From an uncultured Selenomonadaceae bacterium (GTDB taxonomy: Bacteria > Bacillota > Negativicutes > Selenomonadales > Selenomonadaceae), in NCBI GenBank assembly GCA_945637225.1, contig CALZDE010000029.1:1-14932 (forward strand): a stretch of 14,932 nucleotides of DNA, given 5' to 3'. Shown here one piece after another: positions 14,900 to 14,932 of the stretch (its first letter is position 1; every line of letters begins with the position of its first letter). Below the pieces are notes generated by a model. The model was given only the letters and a program-made list of their open reading frames with translations. It did not search any database and had not been told where the DNA came from. Position numbers and translations under genes: made by a program.

Positions 14900-14920
14900 G
14901 AAAATGCAACAAGCATTTTC
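14900..14920. repeat. Inverted repeat upstream of folE
   Basis: A perfect 8-bp inverted repeat, GAAAATGC and GCATTTTC, with a 5-base loop, lies 44 bases upstream of the folE ATG at the window edge. It could be a leader hairpin or operator half-sites. The last 76 bases of the window hold no gene I can support, and no THF riboswitch core is visible in them. Confidence 0.4.
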
Positions 14921-14932
14921 TTCCTATGACAG

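Noticed and set aside
1..14932. CRISPR arrays, tRNA genes, insertion sequences or phage genes
   Set aside because: No direct-repeat/spacer pattern, tRNA-like cloverleaf, transposase or integrase sequence was found on either strand.

Overview
The window looks like a chromosomal segment of a low-to-moderate GC Gram-positive-type bacterium (Bacillota). The support is a T-box riboswitch, strong AGGAGG-type ribosome binding sites, ATG/TTG starts, Rho-independent terminators and a FolB-FolK fusion. Which class (Clostridia, Negativicutes or other) cannot be decided from the sequence alone. Almost all of the DNA is biosynthetic and housekeeping; no tRNA, rRNA, CRISPR array, transposase or phage gene is seen.

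Layout, left to right. (1) 27-2093, plus strand: a 12-helix MFS exporter of the Fsr (fosmidomycin-resistance-like) type, then a uridine-phosphorylase-family nucleoside phosphorylase, closed by a bidirectional terminator. (2) 2185-3531, minus strand: a lone AAA ATPase of the AAA_14/DUF4143 kind with its own promoter in an AT-rich spacer. (3) 3802-10394, minus strand: a complete tryptophan operon transcribed trpD-trpF-trpC-trpB-trpA-trpE-trpG, with a terminator after trpG. Its 5' leader (about 10395-10850) is a tRNA-Trp T-box riboswitch. (4) 10913-14856, minus strand: a folate operon, folE-folP-folBK, followed by a translationally coupled 547-residue protein of unknown function. Its terminator abuts the trp promoter.

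How it works together. The seven trp genes turn chorismate into tryptophan: TrpE/TrpG make anthranilate, TrpD, TrpF and TrpC convert it to indole-glycerol phosphate, and TrpA/TrpB make tryptophan. Expression should rise when uncharged tRNA-Trp accumulates, because the leader shows a UGG specifier and UGGC acceptor-pairing bulges matching the GCCA end of tRNA-Trp. FolE, FolP and FolB-FolK make dihydropteroate from GTP and p-aminobenzoate. No pabA or pabB is present, so TrpG may also serve p-aminobenzoate synthesis (inference).

Most notable points: the T-box leader has one Stem I/specifier domain but two successive antiterminator/terminator switches; the trp gene order is unusual, with the committing enzyme TrpE-TrpG last and a strong hairpin just before trpE; FolE has glutamine where the E. 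coli enzyme has catalytic His179; and the trp promoter -35 box lies inside the loop of the upstream folate-operon terminator.
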